A stretch of DNA of 64,000 nucleotides from Paraburkholderia rhynchosiae (GTDB lineage: Bacteria; Pseudomonadota; Gammaproteobacteria; Burkholderiales; Burkholderiaceae). The translations under genes were made by a program, and so were the position numbers. Numbering within the stretch: the first letter of the stretch is position 1; each line of letters opens with the position of its first letter. Positions 1-8,361 of this stretch are shown here, one piece after another. The stretch is taken from assembly GCF_002879865.1 (NCBI RefSeq), contig NZ_PNXY01000011.1, positions 62,001 through 126,000 of the forward strand. The letters are read 5' to 3'. A model generated the notes under the pieces. That model was not told the DNA's origin. It made no database searches and saw nothing but the letters and a program-made list of their open reading frames with translations.

Positions 1-204
1 GCCGCCGTCCTCGCGCTGATTCCGCTGTTGCGCTCAAATTTTTTCGGGCCGATGGCGACCGCGCTAATGGGCGGCATCACGAGCGCGACCGTTCTCACCT
101 TGTTCTATCTGCCGGCGCTCTATGCCATGTCGTTCAGGGTGCGCAACGATGAACGCGAGCCGCAAACGCCGTCCGCGTCCGGCGCGACGCACACGGGAAA
201 TTGA
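1..204 (+). CDS. RND efflux transporter permease, C-terminal end (partial)
   Basis: The window opens inside a reading frame that ends at the TGA at 202-204 and encodes about 67 residues. The visible part begins with hydrophobic residues, contains GPMATALMGGITSATVLTLF followed by YLPALYAM and ends in a short polar tail. This matches the last two transmembrane segments and tail of an AcrB/MexB-type inner-membrane RND pump. Such permeases use proton-motive force to expel drugs or metals through a periplasmic adaptor and an outer-membrane channel. The next gene starts 2 bases after this stop and encodes the outer-membrane partner, so the two belong to one operon. The substrate class cannot be read from this fragment. 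Confidence 0.8.
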   Translation, partial: AAVLALIPLLRSNFFGPMATALMGGITSATVLTLFYLPALYAMSFRVRNDEREPQTPSASGATHTGN

Positions 205-206
205 GC

Positions 207-1751
207 ATGACCCACTTCGCACATTCCCGCCTGTTCCAATGCTTCGGCGTTCTGTCGACGTCACGGCTGTCGTTGAGCGCGGCGCTCGCCGGTTCGGCGT
301 TCGCGCTTGCCGCCTGTTCGTTCGGACCGAACGGCGAGCCGCCGGCGATGCCGCAGCCTGTCCATTACGGCGCCGGTGCGCAACCCGCAGAAACGGTGCC
401 TGCGCAAGGCGTTAGGCAGCAGTTCGTGGTCGGCGCAAAACCGGTGCCCGAATGGTGGAAGCTGTATCGATCGGAGGCGCTCAATGCGCTCGTCGACGAA
501 GGTCTACGCAATAGTCCGACGCTCGCCGCCACCGAGAAGAGTCTCGCCGCGGCGCGCGAGCAACTGCGCGCCCAGATCGGCAGTTCGCTGCTGCCGACCA
601 TCGACGCGGGCGGCCAGGCGACGCGCAATCGCGCGCTCGCGATTCCGGAGTTCGGCTCCAACACCTTTCTCTACAACATCTTTGTCGGCCAGTTGCAGGC
701 GCACTACACGATCGACCTGTTCGGTGCCGCGCGTCTCGCCGACACCGCGCTGGCCGCGCGCGTGAACGTGCAGGCATATCAGCTGGACGCCGCGCGCCGC
801 GCGCTCGCCGCCAACATCGTAAGCGCGGCGATCACGAGCGCGGCGTTGCGCGCGCAGATCGACACGACCGAAAGGCTCGTGACGCTCGCCAACGATCAGG
901 CGCGCGACACGCAACGGCGCTACGTGCTCGGCGCCGTCTCGCACGCCGATCAGTTGAGCGCGCAACAAAGCGCGGCGAGCTTGTCGGCGAGTCTGCCGGG
1001 GCTCCGGCAGCAATGGCTGACGACGCGTCATGCGCTGGCCGTGCTGCTCGGCCGCACGCCAGATGCCGCGCCGGACGATCTCGAACTCGCGCGTTTGCAT
1101 CTGCCCGAGCAGGTGCCCGTCGTCGTGCCGAGCGAACTGCTGCGCGCGCGGCCCGACATCCAGGCCGCCGACGCCGCGTTGAAAGCCGCGGCAGCCGAGG
1201 TTGGCGTCGCGACCGCGCAGATGTACCCGAGCCTTTCGCTGAGTGCGTCGATGGGACAAGGCGGCTTTAGCTGGCCGGCCGCGCTCTCCGGCGCGGGCGC
1301 CATCTGGAGCATCGGCGCATCACTGTCGCAGCCGCTGTTTCACGGCGGCGCGCTGGTGGCGCAGCGCCGGGCGGCCATGGACACCTACGACGCAGCGGTT
1401 TCGCAATACAAGCAAACCGTGCTGGCCGCGTTCCAGAACGTCGCGGACACGCTTGCCGCGATCGGGCACGATGCGCAGGCGCTGGACGCGGCGAATACGG
1501 CCGCGCGCGCGGCGCAGGGTATTTTCGATGAAAGCTCGGGGCGCTACCGGCTCGGGGCCGTGCCTGTCTCGTCGACGCGCACGAGCGAACAGCAATGGCG
1601 CAATGCGCAGCTCGATGAGATTCGCTACATGAGCGCGCGTCTGACCGATACGGCGGCGCTGTTTCAGGCGATGGGGAATCCGCCGGTTGAGGCGGGGGAA
1701 TCTCGGGCAAGTTCGCGGGCATCTGAAGTCAAACCAGGTAATCCGAATTGA
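207..1751 (+). CDS. NodT-family RND efflux outer-membrane lipoprotein
   Basis: This 514-residue protein is the outer-membrane channel of a tripartite efflux pump. The ATG at 207 is preferred; an in-frame TTG at 201 overlaps the permease stop codon. The N-terminus has a hydrophobic stretch ending in the lipobox LAAC near residue 38, so it should be lipidated after signal peptidase II cleavage. The body contains two OEP-type coiled-coil repeats: alanine-rich helices such as LAATEKSLAAAREQL in the first half, and RPDIQAADAALKAAAAEVGV and SQPLFHGG in the second, both characteristic of the TolC/NodT family. Length is usual for the family. It is translationally close to the permease upstream. Nothing follows it on this strand for more than 4 kb, so it is the last gene of the pump operon. 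Confidence 0.9.
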   Translation: MTHFAHSRLFQCFGVLSTSRLSLSAALAGSAFALAACSFGPNGEPPAMPQPVHYGAGAQPAETVPAQGVRQQFVVGAKPVPEWWKLYRSEALNALVDEGLRNSPTLAATEKSLAAAREQLRAQIGSSLLPTIDAGGQATRNRALAIPEFGSNTFLYNIFVGQLQAHYTIDLFGAARLADTALAARVNVQAYQLDAARRALAANIVSAAITSAALRAQIDTTERLVTLANDQARDTQRRYVLGAVSHADQLSAQQSAASLSASLPGLRQQWLTTRHALAVLLGRTPDAAPDDLELARLHLPEQVPVVVPSELLRARPDIQAADAALKAAAAEVGVATAQMYPSLSLSASMGQGGFSWPAALSGAGAIWSIGASLSQPLFHGGALVAQRRAAMDTYDAAVSQYKQTVLAAFQNVADTLAAIGHDAQALDAANTAARAAQGIFDESSGRYRLGAVPVSSTRTSEQQWRNAQLDEIRYMSARLTDTAALFQAMGNPPVEAGESRASSRASEVKPGNPN

Positions 1752-1760
1752 CGCCCGCAC

Positions 1761-2111
1761 TTATCCCCAGTTGATGTTGAAGAGGCTGTTGAAAACTTTC
1801 TGACAAGCGGGCTAACCCGTTGAGCGGGCTGGAGTTATCACGAGCGGTGCTGAATGAAGCAGGATGCGGAGATAGTTGGCGTTTTACAGCCGATACGTCG
1901 CACGGCCGGCATCGACGTTATCCCCAGTTTTTGTTGACAGCCTTGTTGATAACCTCGGGACCACGCGTTCAAGTGCTTGAAGCGGCTCGGTTTATCAGAC
2001 GCGGCGCCAGTGGATGCAAGTGCACGCTGTAGCGCGCGAGACAGCATCAGATGCATGTTCGGCGGCGGCTTATCCACAGTTTGTGTTGACAGCCTTGTTG
2101 ATAACATCAGG
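1761..2111. repeat. Three copies of a ~42-bp paired-box element with DnaA-box-like ends
   Basis: The 460-base spacer between the efflux operon and the acyltransferase gene holds three related elements at about 1761-1797, 1918-1959 and 2070-2111, spaced 157 and 152 bases apart. Each starts with TTATCC(C/A)CAG and ends, about 16 bases later, with TGTTGATAAC or a variant. The third copy contains TTATCCACA, the exact consensus DnaA box; the right-hand box read on the other strand is TTATCAACA, one mismatch from consensus. Sequences between the copies also show weak similarity (for example a CAAGTxCTTGA-like stretch after each), suggesting a degenerate ~155-base tandem duplication. No gene was recognised in the spacer. 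A fourth copy lies at 6226-6268. Confidence 0.7.
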
Positions 2112-2211
2112 ACACAACCGCCAAGTCCTTGAGCGCAAGAACAATTCTTCACGCGATGCATTTGCCGCCGCTGCACCTGCTACCGCAGCACGGCGGCGGA
2201 CGCGATATGCG

Positions 2212-3090
2212 TCAATAAACCCCCGCCTCCCCTTCGGGCCGGTTCTTGAAGCGCTTGTGCACCCAATAATATTGATCAGGAATCCGTCGCACCTGCGTCT
2301 CGAGAAATTCGGTGATCCGTCGCGCGTCCACCGTGACATCGTCCGACGGAAAATTGGCCAGCGGCTCGAAAATGCTCAGTTTATAGCCGCGATAGCCCGG
2401 CAGAACCTCGGTCACAAACGGCACGACCCGCGCATTGGCCGCGCGCGCCATTCGCGAGACGGAAGTGAGCGTGCAAGCCGGCACACCGAAAAACGGTACG
2501 AACACCGAATCTCGCAGGCCGAAGTCCATGTCGGCCGCCAGCATCACCGGTGTGCCGTCGCGCAACGCGCGCAACGCGCGCCGCACGCTGTCGCTGCGTG
2601 GAATCATCTCAGTGCCGAAGCGGCCACGCTGACGCTTGGCCATCGCGTCGAGCAGCAGGTTCGACATCGGCGTGTAAAGCGACGCGACCGGATGCCGCGT
2701 CGAATACATCATGCAGCCCGCCTCGATACCGACAAAGTGAAAGCCGACGAAGATGGTCGGTTGCGCCTGAACGTCGGCGAGATCGATTGCGCTCTCCACT
2801 TCGACGAGCCGTGCCAGCGCCTGCGCATTGCCGAACCATTGCGGCCCGCGCTCCACGTAACTGCGGATCACATGGCAGAAATGCGCGCGCGCCAGTCGTT
2901 CGCGCGCTTCCTCGCTCATGTCCGGAAAACATAATTTGAGGTTGGTGTGCACCACACGCCGGCGTGCGCTCGGAATCCGGTACAGCAACGCGCCGATGCC
3001 TGTGCCGATCCGCGCAACGAGGCCATACGGCAAAAAAGCGAAGGCGCGCAGTAGACCCGTCATCAGGAAGATGAGAATTCGACTTTTCAA
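2212..3090 (-). CDS. LpxL/HtrB-type lipid A acyltransferase
   Basis: This gene encodes a member of the lysophospholipid/lipid A acyltransferase family that adds a secondary acyl chain to lipid A at the inner membrane. The catalytic H-X4-E motif is visible as HFVGIE about 118 residues from the chosen start, and the N-terminal membrane anchor (LIFLMTGLLRAFAFLPYGL) is followed by the conserved RRVVHTNLKLCFP block. Further family blocks are FGTEMIPR and the C-terminal DQYYWVHKRFKNRP. The start is uncertain: the TTG at 3090 gives 292 residues and aligns best with family N-termini, ATG 3063 is shorter, and the frame stays open to 3294 with ATG 3168 also possible. None has a strong ribosome binding site. 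It lies upstream of nothing on its strand; mrcA ends 353 bases before it, so both may be envelope genes in one transcript. Confidence 0.85.
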   Translation of the reverse strand: MKSRILIFLMTGLLRAFAFLPYGLVARIGTGIGALLYRIPSARRRVVHTNLKLCFPDMSEEARERLARAHFCHVIRSYVERGPQWFGNAQALARLVEVESAIDLADVQAQPTIFVGFHFVGIEAGCMMYSTRHPVASLYTPMSNLLLDAMAKRQRGRFGTEMIPRSDSVRRALRALRDGTPVMLAADMDFGLRDSVFVPFFGVPACTLTSVSRMARAANARVVPFVTEVLPGYRGYKLSIFEPLANFPSDDVTVDARRITEFLETQVRRIPDQYYWVHKRFKNRPEGEAGVY

Positions 3091-3442
3091 TGCGGGGACC
3101 CGGTGAATACTGAATGGCGAACACGCGGAGCGTTGCGGCTTCACAGCCGCCAACACCCGACGTGGCATGTGCGCACTTCCGAGCGGGTCTCGGACTGCGC
3201 CTTTATGAATAGTGACGCCTTGCTCGCCGCAAGACGCAGTGATGCCTGAGATGGAAACAGTAAAGAATCCGACGTCCCGAAGGGCCCCGATCAAGCATCG
3301 CAGGCGTGATTAAAACACACTGCGGATGCCCGACCCGGAATCTGTAGGACGGCCGGCCGCGGACCGCGGCCAAAGCGGCGCCGCGCCGCGCTTTGGCGTC
3401 CCCTGGGCGCCCGGCCTGCCGGCCTCGAACCAGATTGCTCAA
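3091..3442. other. Spacer between mrcA and lpxL genes
   Basis: The acyltransferase frame remains open to 3294 without family similarity. A GC-rich hairpin (arms GCCAAAGCG 3369-3377 and CGCTTTGGC 3389-3397) lies 46 bases after the mrcA stop codon, but it has no following T-run, so it is only a weak terminator candidate. No other gene was recognised. Confidence 0.4.
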
Positions 3443-5944
3443 TCAAGGCTTGTTCGACTCGAACAAATCCATGATTTGCTTCTTCTCATTCGACGACACG
3501 CTCGGCGGCGGCACCGCTGGCGGCGTCATGCCCGCGGGCCCCACGCCGCCGAGCGCATCGCTCACGCCCGCCGTCGGGTTGGCGGAATCGAGACCGACGC
3601 TCGCTACAAAGCCATTGCCCGGCGTCATGTCCGTATAGAAAAGTTCGCCGTCGACCGAGGTCACGCCGTCGGGCTGCGCCGGTTCGCTTTGCGGCACGCC
3701 GCGCAGCGCGCGCTGCATGTACTCGACCCAGATCGGTAACGCGAGCTGCGCGCCGAATTCGCGGCTGCCGAGGCTCTTCGGCTGGTCGTAACCCATCCAT
3801 GCGACCGCCACGAGCGATTGCTGATAGCCGGCGAACCAGCCGTCCTTCGCGTCGTTGGTGGTACCCGTCTTGCCCTGCAAGTCCGAGCGATGCAGCGCGT
3901 TGGTGCCCGCGCCCGTACCGGCCGTCGCCACCGAATGCAGCAGGCTGTTCATGATGTATGCGTTGCGCGGCTCAAGCGTGCGCGGCGCATCGCGGCCAGC
4001 GGTGAGCGGCTGCGCTTTCGACAGCGGCTCGCCGCGCGCATTCGTCACTTCGCTGATCAGATACGGGTTGATGCGATAGCCGCCGTTGGCAAATACCGAA
4101 TACGCGCCCGCCGATTGCAACGGTGTGACGAGCCCCGCGCCGAGCGCCATGGGCAGATACGGCGGGGTCTTATCGGCGTCGAAACCAAAGCGCTGCGTGA
4201 CGAAATCCTGCGCGTACTTCGTGCCGATGAACGACAGAATGCGGATGGACACCAGGTTCTTCGACTTCTGCAACGCGAGACGCATCGGCATCGGACCATC
4301 GGGCTGGTCGTCGTCCTTCGGCTCCCACGCGTCGCCGCCGGGCGTACTCGACGGGAAGTACAGCGGCGCGTCGTTGATTATGGTGGCCGGCCCGAGCCCC
4401 TTGTCGAGCGCCGCCGAATAGATGAACGGCTTGAAGCTCGAACCCGGCTGACGCCATGCCTGCGTGATGTGATTGAACTTGTTCTTGTTGAAGTCGAAGC
4501 CGCCGACCAGTGAGCGAATTGCGCCGTCCTGCGGCGTGAGCGACACGAGCGCACCTTCCACTTGCGGAAGCTGCGTGATCTGCCAGTTGCCTTTGTCGTC
4601 GCTCATCAGGCGCACGATCGAACCCGGCTTGATCTTCGTCGCGGCTGCGCCGCGCGCGCTCAATGCACTGGCTGCAAAGCGCAAGCCCTCGCCGCCGATC
4701 GTCACCTGCGTGCCGTCGACCAGTTGCGCCTTCACCTGCTTCGGACTCGCGTCTGTGACGACCGCGGCGATGATCTCGCCGTTGTCCGGATGATCGGTGA
4801 GCGCGTCGTCGATAGTCTGATCGCGGTCGTCGCCCGGCGCGGGCAGTTGCACGAAACCTTCCGGCCCGCGATAACCGTGGCGCCGCTCATAGTCCATCAC
4901 GCCCTTGCGCACCGCGCGGTAAGCGGCGTCCTGGTCCGCCGAATCAATCGTCGTGGTGACGTTCAGGCCGCGCGTATAGGTCTCGTCCTTGTACTGCGCG
5001 TACATCATCTGGCGAACCATTTCGGCAATGTACTCCGCGTGCACGCTATATTCGTTGCCCGGATTACGCGTGCGAATCTCTTCCTTCACGGCCTGGTCGT
5101 ACTGCTCCTGGCTGATGTACCGCAGCTCCAGCATGCGCCTCAGAATGTATTCCTGACGGATCTTCGCGCGCTTCGGATTCACCACCGGGTTGTAAGCGGA
5201 CGGCGCTTTCGGCAAGCCCGCGAGCATCGCGGCCTGGGCCAGCGTAATGTCTTTCAGATCCTTGCCGAAGTACACGCGCGCCGCGGCAGCGAAGCCATAA
5301 GCGCGCTCTCCCAGATAGATCTGGTTCATATACAGCTCGAGAATCTGATCCTTCGTCAATGCGCGCTCGATCTTGTAAGCGAGCATCATTTCGTAGATCT
5401 TGCGCGTGTAAGTTTTTTCGCTGGACAGGAAGAAGTTGCGCGCGACCTGCATCGTGATCGTGCTCGCGCCCTGCGATGCGCCGCCATGCGCGATGTCCGC
5501 AAAGCCAGCACGCAGAATGCCGAGGAAATCGACGCCGCCGTGCTCGTAGAAGCGATAGTCTTCGATCGCGAGCACCGCTTTCTTCATCTGGTCGGGAATA
5601 TCCTGGAAGCGCACGAGACTGCGCCGTTCCTCGCCGAATTCGCCGATCAGCACGTGGTCGGCCGTATAGACGCGCAACGGCACTTTCGGACGATAGTCGG
5701 TCAGCGCATCGAGCGAAGGCAGTTGCGGCCCCATCACGACAAGCGCATAGCCGACAATCAGCGCGCCCACCACGGCGACGATCGCAGCGAGGCTGGCGAA
5801 CCAGATGGCGATGGTCGCGCCGATCGAGCGGCGGCCGGTCTCGGCGTCGCGCGAGGCGGCGTTGCGTCCTTGAGTGCGGTGGTAGGAGTCCCGGTCTTGA
5901 CCGGCCGGAGAATGCGAAGAATGCGGTCGTTTGATGATTGGCAT
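3443..5944 (-). CDS. mrcA: Class A penicillin-binding protein 1A (bifunctional)
   Basis: This 833-residue bifunctional enzyme polymerises and cross-links peptidoglycan in the periplasm. A short basic cytoplasmic tail is followed by one transmembrane helix at about residues 40-68. The glycosyltransferase domain shows the catalytic glutamate in AIEDYRFYEHGG (about residue 128), GASTITMQVARNFF and the LELYMNQIYLGE block. An OB-like insert follows, then the transpeptidase domain with SxxK in PGSSFKPF (about residue 502), SKN and KTGTT. All active-site motifs are present. ATG 5944 was chosen because the product then starts with a typical PBP1A N-terminus; the frame continues to 6109 but that extension has no similarity. 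The usual pilM neighbour of the major ponA gene is absent, so this may be a second PBP1A copy. A paired-box element sits upstream at 6226-6268. Confidence 0.93.
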   Translation of the reverse strand: MPIIKRPHSSHSPAGQDRDSYHRTQGRNAASRDAETGRRSIGATIAIWFASLAAIVAVVGALIVGYALVVMGPQLPSLDALTDYRPKVPLRVYTADHVLIGEFGEERRSLVRFQDIPDQMKKAVLAIEDYRFYEHGGVDFLGILRAGFADIAHGGASQGASTITMQVARNFFLSSEKTYTRKIYEMMLAYKIERALTKDQILELYMNQIYLGERAYGFAAAARVYFGKDLKDITLAQAAMLAGLPKAPSAYNPVVNPKRAKIRQEYILRRMLELRYISQEQYDQAVKEEIRTRNPGNEYSVHAEYIAEMVRQMMYAQYKDETYTRGLNVTTTIDSADQDAAYRAVRKGVMDYERRHGYRGPEGFVQLPAPGDDRDQTIDDALTDHPDNGEIIAAVVTDASPKQVKAQLVDGTQVTIGGEGLRFAASALSARGAAATKIKPGSIVRLMSDDKGNWQITQLPQVEGALVSLTPQDGAIRSLVGGFDFNKNKFNHITQAWRQPGSSFKPFIYSAALDKGLGPATIINDAPLYFPSSTPGGDAWEPKDDDQPDGPMPMRLALQKSKNLVSIRILSFIGTKYAQDFVTQRFGFDADKTPPYLPMALGAGLVTPLQSAGAYSVFANGGYRINPYLISEVTNARGEPLSKAQPLTAGRDAPRTLEPRNAYIMNSLLHSVATAGTGAGTNALHRSDLQGKTGTTNDAKDGWFAGYQQSLVAVAWMGYDQPKSLGSREFGAQLALPIWVEYMQRALRGVPQSEPAQPDGVTSVDGELFYTDMTPGNGFVASVGLDSANPTAGVSDALGGVGPAGMTPPAVPPPSVSSNEKKQIMDLFESNKP

Positions 5945-6225
5945 GACTGGAATAGTGGACGCGTAACTCAACGCCTTGTTCTCGCGCGTCAGGCGCGCAT
6001 GAATCGTGATCGAGCGTAGTCTGAGGCGCAAACCGCCGCGCGACCCGCTGCCCCCGGCCAGATCGCACGGCGCACCCAGGACAATGTCCGGCGCAACGTA
6101 ACAGCGCATTTTAAAGAAATCAAGCGGCGGCCAACGCAGTTTTTTTGTAAGAATTCCCTTCGCGACAAGGCCCGGCGGTGAGTCGTGGGTAGATTCGGCA
6201 GTTGCACGAGGCGCTTGCGCACGCT

Positions 6226-6268
6226 TCTAAAGTTATCAACAGAAAATGTTGAAAGGCCTGTGGACAAG
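6226..6268. repeat. Fourth paired-box element (DnaA-box-like), upstream of mrcA
   Basis: The 468-base divergent spacer 5945-6412 contains, on the minus strand, CTTGTCCACAG, 16 bases, then TGTTGATAAC. Spacing equals that of the element at 2070-2111 and the outer boxes match nearly base for base, but the orientation is opposite. Nothing else was recognised in the spacer apart from the promoters that mrcA and the ribbon-helix-helix gene must have. Confidence 0.6.
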
Positions 6269-6412
6269 CCGACAGAAAGCGCGACAACTCGTTGATGTCA
6301 CGGCATTTTCACGACACGCCCGTTCCGCATCGGCGCAACTCGTCATATGATGGATTCGGCGCACGCCGATGCGCGCCGCGAAGCTCTACACCAACAAGTA
6401 TGCGAGCCGATC

Positions 6413-7093
6413 ATGACAAAGCCCAGCGAACGCATCGTCGTATTCGTCACGCCCGCGCAGAAACGCGCGATTGCCGCCACCGCCGACGAGTTGCGCATCA
6501 GCGTCAGCGAACTGATGAGGCGCGCCGTGTTGAGCTTCGACGCGACCAGCGAGCGGGTGAAAGCGGCGAGCATCGTCGACCGGCTCAACGCGCCACGCGC
6601 GCCCGATGCACTCGACGCGGCGCTGCAGCGCGTCGCGCGCGACACGAGGCATGCGCGAGAGGCGCTGCCCAGGGCCTTGCAAACGCGCGCGGACAGTCAG
6701 GCGGGTTCGCTCGCGCATTCCGTCGCGGGTGCGAGCGCGGCCCGCAGTGCGCAACACGAGTCGACGCAAACTACACAATCGACACAATCGGCGCCCCCAC
6801 CGCAGGCAGATAGCGTGCCGCCCGCGCGCTCCCGCACCGAACCTGCGCCGTTGCTGCCGGCCGATGTGCTGGCGGCACTCACCTCCGAAGTCGACGAAGA
6901 CGCCGTGGCAACCGCCCAAGCGGTTGCGCGCATGGCAGCGGCTAGAGCTGCCGCGAGAGACAGCGAGATGCCCACTCCGGTGAGCACTCAGATGCATGTG
7001 AAGAGCGTGCTGAAGCGTCCGCGTCTTGACAGCAGGCATGATGACGACGATCCGCAAGGCGACCTCGGCGCCGAAGGCGGCCGCTTTGCGTAG
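6413..7093 (+). CDS. Ribbon-helix-helix protein with long disordered tail
   Basis: A 226-residue protein of unknown function. Residues 1 to about 50 (RIVVFVTPAQKRAIAATADE, then LRISVSELMRRAVLSF) have the strand-helix-helix pattern of ribbon-helix-helix DNA-binding proteins, resembling MobC or CopG-type domains. The rest is rich in Ala, Arg, Gln and Pro, with a low-complexity stretch (TQTTQSTQSAPPPQ) and an acidic patch near the C-terminus (DDDD), and is predicted to be mostly disordered. The ATG at 6413 begins directly before the domain; upstream in-frame ATGs at 6347 and 6350 add 22 residues without domain similarity. It faces mrcA across a shared spacer. A role as a DNA-binding regulator is inferred from the domain only. 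Confidence 0.7.
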   Translation: MTKPSERIVVFVTPAQKRAIAATADELRISVSELMRRAVLSFDATSERVKAASIVDRLNAPRAPDALDAALQRVARDTRHAREALPRALQTRADSQAGSLAHSVAGASAARSAQHESTQTTQSTQSAPPPQADSVPPARSRTEPAPLLPADVLAALTSEVDEDAVATAQAVARMAAARAAARDSEMPTPVSTQMHVKSVLKRPRLDSRHDDDDPQGDLGAEGGRFA

Positions 7094-7531
7094 CGGTAGC
7101 AAAGCACAATGAATATGCAACGCCGCTCCCACGGGTTGCGCGCGGCTGTACCCATCTCGGCTCGCGCCGGCGCTCAGGCAAAGCTCCCGGCCATTCATCC
7201 ACGCGACACGCGCCGCGCGCACACTGAGCGGCTCGCGCATCGGGCCCTTTAAGCCCGTTTTAAGAGAGCCCGTGGTGTAATATCCGCGAGCCGCTGAAGA
7301 GTCCGTCGCGCATGTTTGTCATTGAAGCTTACCGGACCCGTTCAATGCATTACGCGATGCATACGCAAACGAACCGGACTATTTGCGCTCGCGCTATTGC
7401 AATCGGCGCGCGCGCCCCGACCTCCGGTGCGAACGCTGCGCAGCTTCTCGCGCGGCGGCGTAAAGTGACAGTGGCAAGCAGTTGACTGCGCGGGAAATAT
7501 TCAGCGCCGACACCATTCTTTGGAGGTTTTC
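7094..7531. other. Spacer upstream of pspA-like gene
   Basis: This 438-base stretch carries no recognisable gene. It contains direct repetition of ATGCAT-like words around 7345-7365 and the ribosome binding site TGGAGG at 7521-7526 for the next gene. A TGGCAAGCAGTTGAC string near 7471 was compared with a sigma-54 promoter but its spacing does not fit. Confidence 0.4.
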
Positions 7532-8212
7532 ATGTCGCTTTTTGACAGCATTTCGCGCACGCTTAAAGGTCTCCTGAACGACGCAGCGGATTCCGTGCAA
7601 GACCCGTCGCGCGATTCGCGGCAGATCGTGCGTGAGCTCGACGAGAGCATCGGCCGCGCCGAGAACTCGCTGATCGAGATTCAGGCGCAAGTGGCCACGC
7701 AGCAAAGCAAGCGCGATGTTGCCGCCGACAAGGCGAAGAAGTACGAAGACGGCGCGAAGCGCGCGCTGCAGTCGGGCGACGAGGCACTCGCGCGTGAAGC
7801 GCTCGGCGCGCAGGCCACCGCCGAAGCCGAACGCGATGCGCTGACGAAGGAGCTCGCCACGCTCGAGCCGTCTGTCGCGCAACTGAAGAGCCAGATCGAA
7901 GACATGCGCACCCGTCGCAACGATCTGAACGCGCGCTCGAACATTTTGCAGGCCAAGCAGCAAATCGCCGAGGCGAAAGACGTCGCGGCAACGGCACTGG
8001 GCGGCATCGGCGGCAAGAATCTGTCCGAGGATTTTCAGAAGCTCGAAGACAAGGTGGCGCTGTCGAATGCGCGTTCGGATGCCCGTCTGAATTCGGCGGA
8101 TGTCAAAAGCGGCAAGGCGCTCGACGACAAGCTCGCCGATCTGAATCGCGGCCCGTCGGTGGAAGACCGTCTGGAAGCGTTGAAGAAGCAGCTCAACACG
8201 CCGGCCCAGTAA
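7532..8212 (+). CDS. PspA/IM30 family membrane-stress protein
   Basis: This 226-residue protein belongs to the PspA/IM30 (ESCRT-III-like) family, peripheral membrane proteins that bind and stabilise stressed inner membranes. It begins MSLFDSISRTLKGLLNDAAD, the usual amphipathic N-terminal helix, followed by almost continuous coiled coil rich in Ala, Glu, Lys and Gln (for example AEAERDALTKELATLEP). No transmembrane segment is present. The ATG at 7532 has a strong TGGAGG 5 bases upstream. No pspBC or pspF genes are nearby; the downstream neighbour is a TPR membrane protein 149 bases away on the same strand, a plausible co-transcribed partner. The C-terminal third (VKSGKALDDKLADLNRGPS) is less conserved. 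Confidence 0.88.
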   Translation: MSLFDSISRTLKGLLNDAADSVQDPSRDSRQIVRELDESIGRAENSLIEIQAQVATQQSKRDVAADKAKKYEDGAKRALQSGDEALAREALGAQATAEAERDALTKELATLEPSVAQLKSQIEDMRTRRNDLNARSNILQAKQQIAEAKDVAATALGGIGGKNLSEDFQKLEDKVALSNARSDARLNSADVKSGKALDDKLADLNRGPSVEDRLEALKKQLNTPAQ

Positions 8213-8328
8213 TTGCGTGAGCTGTGCATGGCGGCCGGCTGCTGTGTGAAAGTACCGCCGGCCGCTGGATTGCCGGCCACCCGAGCGCCGGCCGCCGGAT
8301 TGCTGGCCGCCGGTCGCCGCAATCGACT

Positions 8329-8361
8329 GAAGGAGACGGGCGCATTGCGCCCGGTCCGCAA
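8329..8361 (+). promoter_or_regulatory. Ribosome binding site separated from start codon by a hairpin
   Basis: AAGGAG at 8329-8334 lies 27 bases from the ATG at 8362, too far for normal initiation. Between them is a near-perfect hairpin, CGGGCGCA-T-TGCGCCCG, followed by GTCCGCAA. Folding the hairpin would leave about 9 effective bases between the Shine-Dalgarno sequence and the start codon. The preceding 100 bases carry imperfect repeats of a GCCGGCCGCxGGATTG type. Confidence 0.45.

Noticed and set aside
3369..3397. Terminator after mrcA
   Set aside because: Hairpin is present but no T-run follows on the minus strand, so it is only mentioned in the spacer entry.
4562..6019. Long open frame (485 codons) on the plus strand opposite mrcA
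   Set aside because: It mirrors the real gene's codon structure, is rich in Arg/His/Ala without any family motif and has no ribosome binding site; GC-rich antisense frames are often open.
7465..7490. Possible sigma-54 promoter before the pspA-like gene
   Set aside because: The GG and GC elements are not at the required spacing and no PspF gene is near.
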